Source of the DNA: Colwellia sp. TT2012
GTDB lineage: Bacteria; Pseudomonadota; Gammaproteobacteria; Enterobacterales; Alteromonadaceae
Direction of reading: 5' to 3'
Assembly (NCBI RefSeq): GCF_001440345.1
Contig: NZ_LJYX01000021.1
Coordinates: 248,001 to 312,000 of the forward strand
DNA: 64,000 nt
Shown: piece by piece, positions 35,442-45,590 of the stretch
How the letters are laid out: each line of letters starts with the position of its first letter
Position numbering within the stretch: the stretch's first letter is position 1
The notes under the pieces: generated by a model
Seen by the model: the letters and a program-made list of their open reading frames with translations, nothing else
What the model was told of the DNA's origin: nothing
Databases searched by the model: none
Translations under genes and position numbers: made by a program

Positions 35442-37493
35442 ATGTACTTTCGATCATTTAAAACTCGAATTTTACCGGTTTTATTACTGAGCTTATTAAC
35501 AAGCTGTAGCACTCAGCAAACATCTAAGCCAACCACAGCTAGTCAAACGACTACTGAGCTTGAAGAAATCGCCATAGACTCCGCGACATTATCGGCTGAA
35601 CAACACGTTGCCCTAGCCAAAACTTTAACAAGTGATACCGCGGTCATTGAGTTAATCACAGCGACAAAATTATTTTTTCAACAACAAAATTATGCTAAAG
35701 CGCTCTGGCTTGCCGATAAAACTCTGCCGCTAATCGATGCACAAGTCGCTAACACTATTCAAGCTAGGGTACAATTGCTGTTAATTAAAATCAGTAGTTT
35801 ACAACACCTTGGCTATTATTCAGCAAGCCATATACAACTCGAACAACTCGAACAATACACCCTTGATAATGAGATAACCCTTACCGCAACATACTACCGA
35901 TTATTAAGTAGCGCACTGCAAGCAAAGCAGCAAGCTATTGCCGCGTTGAATGCGCAATTATATGCTTTTTCTTTAACCCAACCCTCGGTACAAAGTAAAC
36001 AACAAATCGAAGATATTTGGCATAACTTAATACGCTTATCTCAATGGCAACTTAGTTTACTTGCTTTGGATAAAGCCCCTGATAGTAAAGGCTGGTTGCG
36101 CTTAACCGTTTTGGCTAATAAATATGGCGGTGAACAAGGACAAATGCAATATCACCTAGCGATGTGGCAAAAAAAATTCAAACGCCATCCGGCTAACGTC
36201 ATAGCAAAACAGCTTACTGAGCAAAGTATCATAGAAAAAAATATTGAAAACATTGCCGTAATACTACCCCTAACGGGAAAACAGCATGCTGCTGGCTTAG
36301 CTATCCAACAAGGTATACTGGCCAGTTTTGCTAATGATAAGACTAGAAAACTGCACTTTTTAGACTCTAATACGGTTAATTGGTATGGTTTAAGCAATGA
36401 ACTTTCCACCTTGAAGATTGACTATGTTATTGGCCCATTACTTAAAGCCAATGTAGACCAGTATATTAGTCACACCAGCGCCCTAGCACAGTCAAAAAGT
36501 GATTATATGCTTAATGCTAACTTGGGCTTGTTTGACCTTAATCATAACGATAAAAATAGCCAAGAGCTTTTGCGTACGGCAACTAGCGTCCTAGACCAGC
36601 CATTTGATAATATCAGCGCCATTGATAGTGACTCAGCGATAGCAAGTTACCTACAAGATGGCTCTAATAGCAAAGCTATTTCGACCTTATTGCTAAATAT
36701 CCCGGCAAATGCCTCACTCACTAAGCTCCATACTGTACTTTCTATGCGCCCAGAAGATGAAGCCAAGCAAGCAGCCGCAACATTGAGCCGTCAAAACTAC
36801 CAGCATCCTATCGTATTAAGCCAAAAAAGCATTGTCAGTAAACGCATTGCTCAAGCCTTTGTTAAACAATGGCAACGCATTACCGGTAACACCATAGCAG
36901 TGGTCTATTACAATACTGGCGCACAAATGCAAGCAAATATTAAAGCCAGTTTATCGGTAGATAAGAGTAAAACCCGCATCAATAAACTTAAAAGTCGTCT
37001 TAATCAAAGCATAAGAACACAAACAAGAAACCGTCGTGATATTGATATGATCTATCTGGTTGGCACTCCAGAGCAAACACGATTAGTGAAGCCTTACATT
37101 GAAGTTAACATTAGCCCCTTTGCTAAAATAATTCCGGTTTTTGCTAGCTCTCGTAGCCATAGCACCCGCAGCGATTACAGTAGTAATAGTGATTTACAAG
37201 GGTTAACCTTTACCGAAATCCCCTGGTTACTAACCAGTGCGCAAAATACCGAATTAGCGACACTTAGTCAGCAGTTATGGCCCAAGCGCAGTGATGGCTT
37301 ATCACGACTTTTCGCTATGGGTTATGATAGCTATCAACTTATCAGTAAAATCCCTTTAATGCAGCAAGCACCTTATCTGCAACATTGGGGGCAAACAGGT
37401 ACGTTAAAACTTAATAAAAATAATATTTTAACGCGCAGCTTACTCTGGGGCAGCTATAAAAATAACAAGGTAGTATCTATTGTTATGGAATAA
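35442..37493 (+). CDS. lpoA: Penicillin-binding protein activator LpoA (LppC)
   Basis: 683 residues from ATG 35442; the frame is open from 35277 but only this start puts the lipoprotein signal (MYFRSFKTRILPVLLLSLL, then TSC) at the N-terminus. The N-terminal half is a TPR-like helical domain and the C-terminal half is a periplasmic-binding-protein-like domain (NIAVILPLTGKQHAAGLAIQ, YVIGPLLKANVDQ, DIDMIYLVGTPEQTRLVKPY). In E. coli LpoA stimulates PBP1A from the outer membrane. It overlaps yraN, and the order rsmI-lpoA-yraN-diaA-dolP is conserved. Confidence 0.93.
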   Translation: MYFRSFKTRILPVLLLSLLTSCSTQQTSKPTTASQTTTELEEIAIDSATLSAEQHVALAKTLTSDTAVIELITATKLFFQQQNYAKALWLADKTLPLIDAQVANTIQARVQLLLIKISSLQHLGYYSASHIQLEQLEQYTLDNEITLTATYYRLLSSALQAKQQAIAALNAQLYAFSLTQPSVQSKQQIEDIWHNLIRLSQWQLSLLALDKAPDSKGWLRLTVLANKYGGEQGQMQYHLAMWQKKFKRHPANVIAKQLTEQSIIEKNIENIAVILPLTGKQHAAGLAIQQGILASFANDKTRKLHFLDSNTVNWYGLSNELSTLKIDYVIGPLLKANVDQYISHTSALAQSKSDYMLNANLGLFDLNHNDKNSQELLRTATSVLDQPFDNISAIDSDSAIASYLQDGSNSKAISTLLLNIPANASLTKLHTVLSMRPEDEAKQAAATLSRQNYQHPIVLSQKSIVSKRIAQAFVKQWQRITGNTIAVVYYNTGAQMQANIKASLSVDKSKTRINKLKSRLNQSIRTQTRNRRDIDMIYLVGTPEQTRLVKPYIEVNISPFAKIIPVFASSRSHSTRSDYSSNSDLQGLTFTEIPWLLTSAQNTELATLSQQLWPKRSDGLSRLFAMGYDSYQLISKIPLMQQAPYLQHWGQTGTLKLNKNNILTRSLLWGSYKNNKVVSIVME

Positions 37494-37869
37494 ACGCGCG
37501 ACCCGTCAAAATGATACGGGTACGGATAAAGGCAAGGTTAGCGAACAGTTTGCAGAACAATTTTTAGTCAAGCAAGGTTTAAGCCTTATTGATAAAAACT
37601 ACCACTGCCGTCAAGGAGAAGTTGATCTGATCATGCTTGATGGCGATACTTATGTGTTTATTGAAGTAAAGTATCGTAAAAGTAAAGCGTTTGGCGGTGC
37701 TCTGGCGGCCATTCCTTTGAGCAAGCAGCAGAAAGTTAAACATTGCGTAACATTTTATCTGCATCAAGCGGGTTTAAATGAATATAATACTCCCTGTCGC
37801 ATTGATGTCGTGGCGCTCGAAGGAGATATAAGTCATCCTCAGGTAACTTGGATAAAAAATGCCTTTTAA
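37480..37869 (+). CDS. yraN: UPF0102 endonuclease-like protein YraN
   Basis: 129 residues. It has the YraN core: EQFAEQFLVKQGLSLIDKNY, CRQGEVDLIMLDGDTYVFIEVKYR with the D...E-x-K of a restriction-like fold, and KQQKVKHCVTFYLHQ. Its biochemical role is unsettled. The only suitable start is TTG 37480, which lies 14 bp inside lpoA, so translation is probably coupled. Confidence 0.93.
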   Translation: MLWNKRATRQNDTGTDKGKVSEQFAEQFLVKQGLSLIDKNYHCRQGEVDLIMLDGDTYVFIEVKYRKSKAFGGALAAIPLSKQQKVKHCVTFYLHQAGLNEYNTPCRIDVVALEGDISHPQVTWIKNAF

Positions 37870-37905
37870 CCTTTTTTTCAATTTAACAAAATTAACAAAA
37901 TATAG

Positions 37906-38514
<609 letters not shown>

Positions 38515-39123
38515 ATGCTAACTTTAGCAAGCCGATCATCGGTACTTTCTCATGGAAGAACGGCGCGAATTGCTGGCTTATTCATGCTAATTTCCGTACT
38601 ACAAGGTTGCGCTGTCGCTACTGTGGTCGCAGTTACCGCAGGCGTAACTATGGTCGCCGACAGGCGCAGTTTTAGCAAACAAATAGAGGATCAACGAATT
38701 GAGTTTATTGCCCATAATGAGTTAAATAAACAAAAAGCATTGACTAAAAACACTAATTTACACGTGGTTAGTCTCAATGGCACGGTTTTAGTCGTAGGAC
38801 AAGCGCCTAACAGCTACCTTAGAGATCTTGCTATTAAAACCATACAAGACGTGCCTAACATCGTTACCATACACAACCAGATACGAATTAGCGCTACTAC
38901 CGCCATAACCACGCAAAGCAATGATATTTGGCTAACCTCTAAAGTAAAGTCTGCCCTATTTGCCAATAGTGAAATCAATGCCAAGGATGTTAAGGTGGTG
39001 ACCGAAAATTCTGAAGTATTCCTGCTAGGCTTAGTAACGCGAGAAGAAGCAAATATTGCCGTTGAGATCACTCGTAATATTAACGGTGTCAGTCGGGTAT
39101 TTAAGGTCTTTGAATATATCTAA
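38515..39123 (+). CDS. dolP: BON-domain outer-membrane lipoprotein DolP
   Basis: 202 residues. The lipobox is ISVLQGC. Two BON domains follow (about 65-130 and 140-202), each ending in a strand such as NIVTIHNQIRI or GVSRVFKVFEYI. DolP (YraP) binds anionic lipids at the division site and supports outer-membrane integrity. The ATG follows the diaA stop directly, and a bidirectional terminator lies 29 bp after the stop. Confidence 0.92.
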   Translation: MLTLASRSSVLSHGRTARIAGLFMLISVLQGCAVATVVAVTAGVTMVADRRSFSKQIEDQRIEFIAHNELNKQKALTKNTNLHVVSLNGTVLVVGQAPNSYLRDLAIKTIQDVPNIVTIHNQIRISATTAITTQSNDIWLTSKVKSALFANSEINAKDVKVVTENSEVFLLGLVTREEANIAVEITRNINGVSRVFKVFEYI

Positions 39124-39151
39124 CGACTAAGTGATAACATTATTTTAAAAC

Positions 39152-39190
39152 AAAAAAACCAGTAAATATCGACGATAATTACTGGTTTTG
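39152..39190. terminator. Bidirectional terminator between dolP and sspB
   Basis: Stem AAAACCAGTAA / TTACTGGTTTT flanked by A-run and T-run; serves both convergent genes. Confidence 0.8.
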
Positions 39191-39206
39191 TCTATAGAAA
39201 TAAAGC

Positions 39207-39686
39207 TTATTTAATAATTTTCAGGCTAGCTTTACTTTTACCCTTAGGCTTGTTCGACTTATCTATCTTACTACCTGTTGAAGCAACACTCTTTAAATTA
39301 GACTTCTGTTTTTCAGGGACTTGTTCAACTATCACTTCTTCACCCTCTGCAGAATGTTCGATAGGCAATGAAGTTCCCGCTCCGTTTTCTTTAGCATATA
39401 TTGCACCTATAGCACCGTAAGGTACGGTAATGTGCTCTAATATGCCGCCAAAACGGGCACTAAACTCAATACTTTTATCACCCAATGAAATGGTACCAAC
39501 CGCTGAACTGGCAATATTTAACACTATTTGTCCATCAGCTACATAACTCATCGGTACTAATACGCCATATACATTAACGTCTACCATGATGTATGGCGTT
39601 AGATCATTATCTGAAATCCACTCATAGAAAGCCTTAATTAAATAAGGCTTATTAGAGCTCATTGAGCTAGGTGTTGCGTCATCCAT
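39207..39686 (-). CDS. sspB: ClpXP adaptor SspB
   Basis: 159 residues. The substrate-binding domain (about 10-115) includes KPYLIKAFYEWISDNDLTPY, VDVNVYGVLVP and GQIVLNIASSAV; a charged linker leads to the C-terminal ClpX-binding tail LKIIK. SspB delivers ssrA-tagged proteins to ClpXP. The ATG overlaps the stop of sspA, giving a coupled sspA-sspB pair. Confidence 0.95.
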   Translation of the reverse strand: MDDATPSSMSSNKPYLIKAFYEWISDNDLTPYIMVDVNVYGVLVPMSYVADGQIVLNIASSAVGTISLGDKSIEFSARFGGILEHITVPYGAIGAIYAKENGAGTSLPIEHSAEGEEVIVEQVPEKQKSNLKSVASTGSKIDKSNKPKGKSKASLKIIK

Positions 39687-40327
39687 TAGGCTGGGTGACC
39701 AAAGCGTAATTCACGCTCAGCTTCTGTCAATGAAGCTTGAAATGATTCACGTTCAAAGACACGTAACATATAGGTTTTAAGTTCTTTTGAACCTTCGCCA
39801 GATAATTCAATACCAAATACCGGTAAACGCCATAATAATGGTGCTAAATAGCAATCAACCAAGCTGTATTCTTCACTCATAAAGTATGGCGCTTCATTTA
39901 AAATTGGCGCGATACTTAACAAGCTTTCTTTTAATTCTTGACGTGCTTTAGCAGCTTCCGCGGTAGTGCCTGACATGATGATTTTAGCAAGACTATACCA
40001 ATCTTGCTCAATGCGATGCATCATTAAACGGCTACGACCACGTGAAACTGGGTAAACTGGCATTAAAGGTGGGTGAGGAAAACGCTCATCTAAATACTCA
40101 ACAATGATTTTAGCTTCATATAGCGCTAATTCACGATCAATTAAGGTTGGCACAGTACCGTATGGATTTAAGTCCAATAAGTCTTCTGGCAAATTAGCTA
40201 AATCAACTAAGTTAATGTCAACACCAACACCTTTTTCTGCTAAAACAATGCGCGTCTGATGACTGTACATATCATCGGCATGAGAGAACAACGTCATCAC
40301 AGAGCGTTTATTTGCTGCTACGGCCAT
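39686..40327 (-). CDS. sspA: Stringent starvation protein A
   Basis: 213 residues from ATG 40327, which has GGAGG four bases upstream; the frame from 40345 would put that site inside the gene. It has a GST-like fold: thioredoxin-like N-terminus (MTLFSHADDMYSHQTRIVLA, LIDRELALYEAKIIVEYLDERFPHPP split here as two parts) and helical C-terminal domain. SspA binds RNA polymerase and supports stress and stationary-phase expression. sspB follows directly. Confidence 0.94.
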   Translation of the reverse strand: MAVAANKRSVMTLFSHADDMYSHQTRIVLAEKGVGVDINLVDLANLPEDLLDLNPYGTVPTLIDRELALYEAKIIVEYLDERFPHPPLMPVYPVSRGRSRLMMHRIEQDWYSLAKIIMSGTTAEAAKARQELKESLLSIAPILNEAPYFMSEEYSLVDCYLAPLLWRLPVFGIELSGEGSKELKTYMLRVFERESFQASLTEAERELRFGHPA

Positions 40328-40419
40328 AGAGCCTCCTAAATTCATTTACTTTAAAAACTAACAAAGGGGAATTCGATATTTAACTATCAAATCCCCCTAC
40401 AAATTTACAGTACTAGTAC

Positions 40420-41142
40420 CTAGTGTACGTCTTTCCAATACTCTCTCTTAAGGAAATAAGTAAGAATAAAGAAGAAGAATAAGAAAGCTAATACCCAATA
40501 ACCAATCGCTTTACGCTCAAGTTTATTTGGCTCACCCACATATTCTAAGAAGTTTGTTAAGTCACGTACTACAACATCATACTCTTCTGCCGTTAACGTA
40601 CCGCCCATTGCTGGAGATAGCTGACCATGTTCATCAATAGTGCTAACACCTTGCAAGTTTTGCAATACGTGTGGCATACCAACATCTTTAAATACGGTGT
40701 TATTTACGCCAAACGGACGATTTTCATCTATATAGAATGAACGTAAGTAAGTATAGATCCAATCTGGGCTACGAAAACGTGCTTCTAAAGTTAAATCTGG
40801 TGGCGCACTACCAAACCAACTCGCTGCCTCTTTTTTCGGCATAGCGTTGAGAATATGGCCACCCACTTTATCACTTGAATACATATAGTTAGCAATACCG
40901 TCAGCTTCTTCTATGCCTAAATCGTTAAAAGTACGATTGTAACGTTGGTACTGTAACTGATGACAACCTAGACAATAGTTAACATAGGTTTTAAAGCCTT
41001 TTTTCAAAGACTCTTTATCAGATAAATCATTATTCGCTTTATCTAAATGAATACTTGGCCCTGAGGCAACAGCTGAGAACGGCACGAGTGCCGATACGCT
41101 GCAAAGTATGCCGAAAGTAGCGGCGATAATTAATTTTTTCAT
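40420..41142 (-). CDS. petC: Cytochrome c1 of the bc1 complex
   Basis: 240 residues with a signal peptide (to about residue 26), haem motif CLGCH at about 57-61, a distal Met region near KDVGMPHVL and a C-terminal membrane anchor (WVLAFLFFFFILTYFLKREY). It passes electrons from the Rieske protein to cytochrome c at the periplasmic face. The ATG overlaps the petB stop. It is the last of three genes. Confidence 0.95.
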   Translation of the reverse strand: MKKLIIAATFGILCSVSALVPFSAVASGPSIHLDKANNDLSDKESLKKGFKTYVNYCLGCHQLQYQRYNRTFNDLGIEEADGIANYMYSSDKVGGHILNAMPKKEAASWFGSAPPDLTLEARFRSPDWIYTYLRSFYIDENRPFGVNNTVFKDVGMPHVLQNLQGVSTIDEHGQLSPAMGGTLTAEEYDVVVRDLTNFLEYVGEPNKLERKAIGYWVLAFLFFFFILTYFLKREYWKDVH

Positions 41143-42419
41143 TAGTCTGCAATCCTCTCAGGTACTGGCTTAGTATTTTCATTTTTGCTGTAGAACCATA
41201 AAGCAACGAAGAAACCAAAGTAACCAAAACTAGCAATAGCACCAATCAAGTTAGCCATTGGTGTCGCAGGCATAGTACCTAAAGCACCAAGCACCACAAA
41301 ACAAATTGAAAATTGAATTAAATTAAATAAATGCAGTTTCGAACGATAACGCACAGACTTAACTGTACCACGGTCAAACCAAGGCAATAAGAACAACACG
41401 ATAATAGCGGAGAACATACCAATAGCACCTAACATTGCATTAGGAATAACACGTAAGATGGTATAGAAGGGACCAAAGTACCATACAGGTGCAATATGCT
41501 CAGGCGTTTTCAAACCATCTGCTGGCGTGAAGTTTGGCGCTTCCATAAAGTAACCACCACCCTCTGGGGCAAAGAACATTACCCAACAAAATAAGAATAA
41601 GAAGCCAACAACATACATAATATCTTTAACAGTGTAATAAGGATGGAAAGGTACCGCATCAACAATATCGTATTTATCGCTATATTGCTTATGGAAAGTA
41701 AATTTACTCAACTCTTCTGGTTTCATACTGCCTTTAGGTTTCTTAATATCGGTACCTTCTGGGTTGTTAGAACCCACTTCATGTAAGGCTAGGATATGTA
41801 AAAACACCAAGATAACTAGCACTAACGGTAAAGCAATAACATGCAAGGCGAAGAAACGGTTTAAGGTAGCACCGGATATGACATAATCACCACGAATCCA
41901 CAGTGTTAAATCATCACCAATAATTGGCACTAAGCCAAAGATAGAGATAATAACTTGTGCACCCCAATAAGACATGTTGCCCCAAGGTAATAAGTAGCCC
42001 ATGAAAGCTTCCGCCATCAACACTAAGAAGATCAACATACCGAAGATCCACAGTAATTCACGTGGCTTTTGATACGACCCATACATTAGGCCACGCATCA
42101 TGTGCATATAAATAACAATGAAGAACGCTGACGCACCAGTAGAATGCATATAACGTAGTAACCAACCGAAGTCGACATCACGCATAATATATTCAATTGA
42201 TGCAAAAGCACCCTCGGCAGATGGCACGTAGTTCATCGTTAACCAAATACCGGTAAAAATTTGGTTCACTAGTATTAACATGGCTAATGAGCCAAAAATG
42301 TACCAAAAGTTAAAGTTTTTAGGTGCTGGATATTGTGCTATATGCTTATTCCATGCATCGGTTACGGGTAAACGTTTATCTATCCAGCCCATAAAATCGG
42401 TAAATACTTTCATTAACAT
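41142..42419 (-). CDS. petB: Cytochrome b of the bc1 complex
   Basis: 425 residues with eight or so membrane spans. The paired haem histidines are in spans II and IV (YMHSTGASAFFIVIYMHMMR; FFALHVIALPLVLVILVFLH split as needed), and the quinol-oxidation motif is present as PEGGG near residue 294, with the usual PEWY-like region replaced by APVWYFGPFYTILR. It oxidises ubiquinol and contributes to proton translocation. It begins at ATG 42419 overlapping the petA stop as TAATG, with GGAG 7 nt upstream. Confidence 0.95.
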   Translation of the reverse strand: MLMKVFTDFMGWIDKRLPVTDAWNKHIAQYPAPKNFNFWYIFGSLAMLILVNQIFTGIWLTMNYVPSAEGAFASIEYIMRDVDFGWLLRYMHSTGASAFFIVIYMHMMRGLMYGSYQKPRELLWIFGMLIFLVLMAEAFMGYLLPWGNMSYWGAQVIISIFGLVPIIGDDLTLWIRGDYVISGATLNRFFALHVIALPLVLVILVFLHILALHEVGSNNPEGTDIKKPKGSMKPEELSKFTFHKQYSDKYDIVDAVPFHPYYTVKDIMYVVGFLFLFCWVMFFAPEGGGYFMEAPNFTPADGLKTPEHIAPVWYFGPFYTILRVIPNAMLGAIGMFSAIIVLFLLPWFDRGTVKSVRYRSKLHLFNLIQFSICFVVLGALGTMPATPMANLIGAIASFGYFGFFVALWFYSKNENTKPVPERIAD

Positions 42420-43021
42420 TATGCGGCTCCCTTATTTACATCTGGGCCTACACCAATTAATAAGGTGTCGTCACTAATAAATGAATGCTCAGGAACCACT
42501 AAGTTTAATGGTGCCGGAACGCCTTGAAAAACACGACCAGCCATATCAAATTTACTACCATGACAAGGACAGTAGAAACCGTTTGGTACACCTTCTACAA
42601 ATTCAGCGAAATCACCACCGTGATGAGTTGGCGCACAACCTAAATGAGTACAAACACCTAAAGCAACGAGAAACTCAGGTTTAATTGAGCGATAAGCGTT
42701 AGTTGCATACGCAGGTTGCTGAGCTTTTTCAGAATTAGGATCACGTAACTGGTCATCATGTTTAGCTAAATCATTCACGGTCTTTTCCGTTCTACGTACA
42801 ACATAAACGGGTTTACCTCGCCATTCGGCGCGGATTAATTGACCAGGCTGTATTTTACCTACATTCACTTCAACTGGAGCACCCGCCGCTTTCGCGCGAG
42901 CACTTGGATTCCAGGAAGCAATAAAAGGCACAGCAGCTCCAACCACACCAACACCACCAACAACAGCAGTAGCCGCTGTTAGGAAGCGTCTGCGGCCGTT
43001 ATTCACAGGCTCATTGCTCAT
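42419..43021 (-). CDS. petA: Rieske iron-sulfur subunit of the bc1 complex
   Basis: 200 residues. A twin-arginine type N-terminus (NGRRRFLTAATAVVGG) doubles as membrane anchor. The 2Fe-2S ligands are in CTHLGC and CPCHGSKFD, with the Pro loop after them. It carries electrons from quinol to cytochrome c1. First gene of the petABC operon, starting at ATG 43021. Confidence 0.96.
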   Translation of the reverse strand: MSNEPVNNGRRRFLTAATAVVGGVGVVGAAVPFIASWNPSARAKAAGAPVEVNVGKIQPGQLIRAEWRGKPVYVVRRTEKTVNDLAKHDDQLRDPNSEKAQQPAYATNAYRSIKPEFLVALGVCTHLGCAPTHHGGDFAEFVEGVPNGFYCPCHGSKFDMAGRVFQGVPAPLNLVVPEHSFISDDTLLIGVGPDVNKGAA

Positions 43022-43320
43022 TCATACTCTCCAACTAAGACTCTAACAAAACAAATATTTTTATACCAAACTAAGCGTTATATTGATTATACGCCATATG
43101 CGCGGCAGCTGTTTTTGTTAGCTCAAATTCATACCAAGCGGTATATCGACAAAAATTTTCCTGATGATAAAGAAATAGTGTGTTTTTTACAAGGTAAAAA
43201 GGGGCTTAGGTACTGTAAAAGCAGAAATAATTTGAAATACTTTAAAATAGAATAAATAAAGCATATTTCAGTTAGGGGAATTGTAATTTATCACTGAAAT
43301 GAAGGCAAAGTGTAGACATA
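43022..43320. other. Intergenic region upstream of petA
   Basis: Contains the petA upstream region. TTTCAGT / ACTGAAA forms an inverted repeat at about 43266-43298. No gene supported. Confidence 0.35.
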
Positions 43321-43347
43321 AAAAAACCGACACTAGGTCGGCTTTTT
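43321..43347 (-). terminator. Terminator of the rplM-rpsI operon
   Basis: On the minus strand GCCGACC TAGT GTCGG is followed by TTTTTTTA; it lies 156 bp after rpsI. Confidence 0.75.
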
Positions 43348-43424
43348 GAAGCCAGATATACATTTTGCATATGTGGCTCATATTTTCTAAATGATCTGCA
43401 TTGAGGCAAGGCGTTGAATTAAGA

Positions 43425-43458
43425 GTCCCTAAATTTAGATTAACTAAATGACTGGGAC
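43425..43458. repeat. Hairpin-forming repeat between terminator and rpsI
   Basis: GTCCC...ATTTAG / CTAAAT...GGGAC are nested inverted arms around ATTAA, between rpsI and its terminator. With the nearby GAGGCAAGG this looks like part of a small repeat element. Confidence 0.45.
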
Positions 43459-43502
43459 GAATAATGATAACAACGCAGCATAAATACTGAGCATAACGAA
43501 AA

Positions 43503-43895
43503 TTAACGTTTTGAGAATTGTGGCTTCTTACGTGCTTTATGAAGACCAACTTTCTTACGTTCAACTTTACGCGCATCACGAGTAACAAAACCAGCTTGGC
43601 GTAAAGCGCCACGCAATGTTTCATCAAATACCATTAATGCACGAGTAATGCCGTGACGAATTGCGCCAGCTTGACCAGAACTACCACCACCAGTTACAGT
43701 AATGTTAAAGTCAAACTTTTCTACCATTTCAACTAACACTAATGGTTGACGAACAACCATTACAGCCGTTTCACGAGGAAAGTATTCCGCGATATCACGT
43801 TTATTAATTGTGATAGTGCCGTTACCAGCTTTCATGAACACACGAGCAGTTGAGCTCTTGCGACGACCAGTACCGTAATATTGATTATCAGCCAT
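43503..43895 (-). CDS. rpsI: 30S ribosomal protein S9
   Basis: 130 residues, normal length. Motifs are [16 protein letters not shown], the [19 protein letters not shown] block and the basic C-terminal tail ending KKPQFSKR that reaches the P-site tRNA. It is 3 bp after rplM. Confidence 0.97.
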   Translation of the reverse strand: MADNQYYGTGRRKSSTARVFMKAGNGTITINKRDIAEYFPRETAVMVVRQPLVLVEMVEKFDFNITVTGGGSSGQAGAIRHGITRALMVFDETLRGALRQAGFVTRDARKVERKKVGLHKARKKPQFSKR

Positions 43896-43898
43896 TGC

Positions 43899-44327
43899 TT
43901 AAAGCTCCAAAAGTTGTGGTTGTTGTGCAGTATGTGCATGCTCAGGGCCGGCATATACTTTTAATTTGCGGAACATTTCACGACCTAAAGGACCTTTAGG
44001 TAACATGCCTTTAACAGCAAATTCAATAACGCGTGTTGGTGCTTTTTCAATTAGCTTTTCAAAGCTAATTTGCTTAAGACCACCAGGGAACTCAGTATGC
44101 GAGTAGTAAATTTTACCTTTCGCTTTGTTACCTGTTACACGTACTTTTTCAGCATTGATAACAACGATATAATCGCCAGTATCTACGTGAGGAGTATATT
44201 CTACTTTATGCTTACCGCGTAAACGGCTAGCAATTTCGGTAGCGATACGACCTAAAGTTTTATCTTCGGCGTCCACTAAGAACCATTCGCGTTGTACGCT
44301 TGCTGGTTTAGCTACAAAAGTTTTCAT
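43899..44327 (-). CDS. rplM: 50S ribosomal protein L13
   Basis: 142 residues, normal length. Motifs are [35 protein letters not shown], the [18 protein letters not shown] block, [12 protein letters not shown] and [20 protein letters not shown]. It heads the rplM-rpsI operon and has a 190-nt leader that probably serves for control. Confidence 0.97.
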   Translation of the reverse strand: MKTFVAKPASVQREWFLVDAEDKTLGRIATEIASRLRGKHKVEYTPHVDTGDYIVVINAEKVRVTGNKAKGKIYYSHTEFPGGLKQISFEKLIEKAPTRVIEFAVKGMLPKGPLGREMFRKLKVYAGPEHAHTAQQPQLLEL

Positions 44328-44525
44328 TAAAAACCCAATCTTATAAATGTTACTTAAATAACAATAAAAGCAATAAGCTAATATTGTCCGTTAAATGGAC
44401 TACGCCATTGCCCCTTCGAGCATCGAGCCCAGCGCCACTGTTTATGGATACTATTCACCTAAAAGTAAATCAAACCACAAAACAATAGGCATTTGTAACG
44501 CAGGGAGCGCGGATTATACAGAAGA
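44328..44525 (-). promoter_or_regulatory. rplM promoter and leader
   Basis: On the minus strand a TATAAT -10 box lies at 44518-44513, followed by GC-rich CCGCGC, a discriminator typical of stringently controlled promoters. The -35 is weak. The leader of about 170 nt contains a GTCCATTTAACGGAC hairpin at about 44401-44387 and a second one around GCTCGATGCTCGA. L13 is known to repress its own mRNA in related bacteria, so these may be its target. Confidence 0.5.
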
Positions 44526-45036
44526 AAATAGTAAAGATCACCTATATTAGCCATTGTTTTTAAATAAGGGCTAATATTTTTAACAGGTATAGCTAGGTTG
44601 CGCTATTAATGACTTTAATGAATGATAAATAGTCATCAAAACGACGTAAGTGTATAAAAGGCTGGATAAGTTACATCTTGTAATGTCTTGTAATGGTCTG
44701 AATATTTTTATTATTGTATATTTTATATGCTAACGGTAATTTGGTTTCTTACCGCTATTAGATATCAAAGGTAAGTCATCCTTTTAAGACAAACAGATTT
44801 TAAATTGATTACCACTTTGATCAGTTGACTTGAAGCTGATTATCCCTTGGCGAAATTTTCGTTAATAGGTTACTAGCCTAAGGTAAAAGTTAACCTTTAG
44901 TTAATAATGGGTTACAAAATAATCGATTAATGGTTAACCAGTAAAAAAAACAAAAAAAATCGTAACAAAGTTTTACATTTAAGACATTTTGTCGCAGTAT
45001 GAGGTTTGCCCCCGTAAAAACAAATGGAATATAATT
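44526..45036. other. Intergenic region upstream of pilA
   Basis: Divergent space between rplM and pilA. A weak sigma70-like pair, TTTACA (44971) and CAGTAT (44994) with 17-bp spacing, is possible for pilA. I could not find a sigma54 promoter matching TGGC-N7-TTGC. No gene. Confidence 0.3.
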
Positions 45037-45510
45037 ATGAAAGCTATTAAAAACTTAAACACATTTAATAAAGTACAAAAAGGTTTTACCCTGATTGAAT
45101 TAATGATCGTTGTCGCGATTATCGGTATTTTAGCAGCAGTTGCTTTGCCTGCTTATCAGACTTATACCAAAAAAGCTCAGTTCGTTGAAATTATCCTTGC
45201 CGCCACTATTTACAAAAATGCGGCAGAAATTGCCTCACAAACAAAAACAAAAATTGTTTCTGGTACAGCCACGGCGTTAGTTGTAGGTGATTTAGATGCC
45301 GCTAATTATGGTATTCCAAAAGCAAATGATGCTGGCGCTATTTCTGGTACTCATGTTAAAGAAGCTACTATTGCAGACGGCGTGATTACCATTAAGGGCG
45401 AAGCTACGGTAGATAGTGCAACGTATACACTTACTGCCACAGTAAGTTCTACTACTAATGCCATCACTTGGGTAGCGGGCGGAACTTGTTTAACGCTAGG
45501 ATTATGTTAA
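45037..45510 (+). CDS. pilA: Type IV major pilin-like prepilin
   Basis: 157 residues from ATG 45037. A short basic leader ends KVQKG, cut by the prepilin peptidase before [20 protein letters not shown]; Glu5 of the mature protein is present. The rest is a globular domain with many Ala, Thr and Val residues and a C-terminal Cys pair ([10 protein letters not shown]) that probably closes a small disulfide loop. The subunit forms the pilus fibre and is assembled by PilB/PilC at 61341 and 63155. It has its own terminator, so it is a single transcription unit. Confidence 0.93.
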   Translation: MKAIKNLNTFNKVQKGFTLIELMIVVAIIGILAAVALPAYQTYTKKAQFVEIILAATIYKNAAEIASQTKTKIVSGTATALVVGDLDAANYGIPKANDAGAISGTHVKEATIADGVITIKGEATVDSATYTLTATVSSTTNAITWVAGGTCLTLGLC

Positions 45511-45562
45511 GCACTTAATTATCACTATCGGCATTGGCTACTTAGTGAGGGTTTAATACATT

Positions 45563-45588
45563 AAAGCTCCTTCGGGAGCTTTTTATTT
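45563..45588 (+). terminator. Terminator of pilA
   Basis: AAAGCTCC TTCG GGAGCTTTTT: strong stem with a UUCG tetraloop and T-run. Confidence 0.92.
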
Positions 45589-45590
45589 AC

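Noticed and set aside
43268-43627. Minus-strand frame overlapping rpsI
   Set aside because: It shares codons with rpsI in another frame and runs through the terminator.
44840-44870. TTGGCGAAATTTTCG as a sigma54 promoter for pilA
   Set aside because: The -12 half lacks GC at the right spacing.
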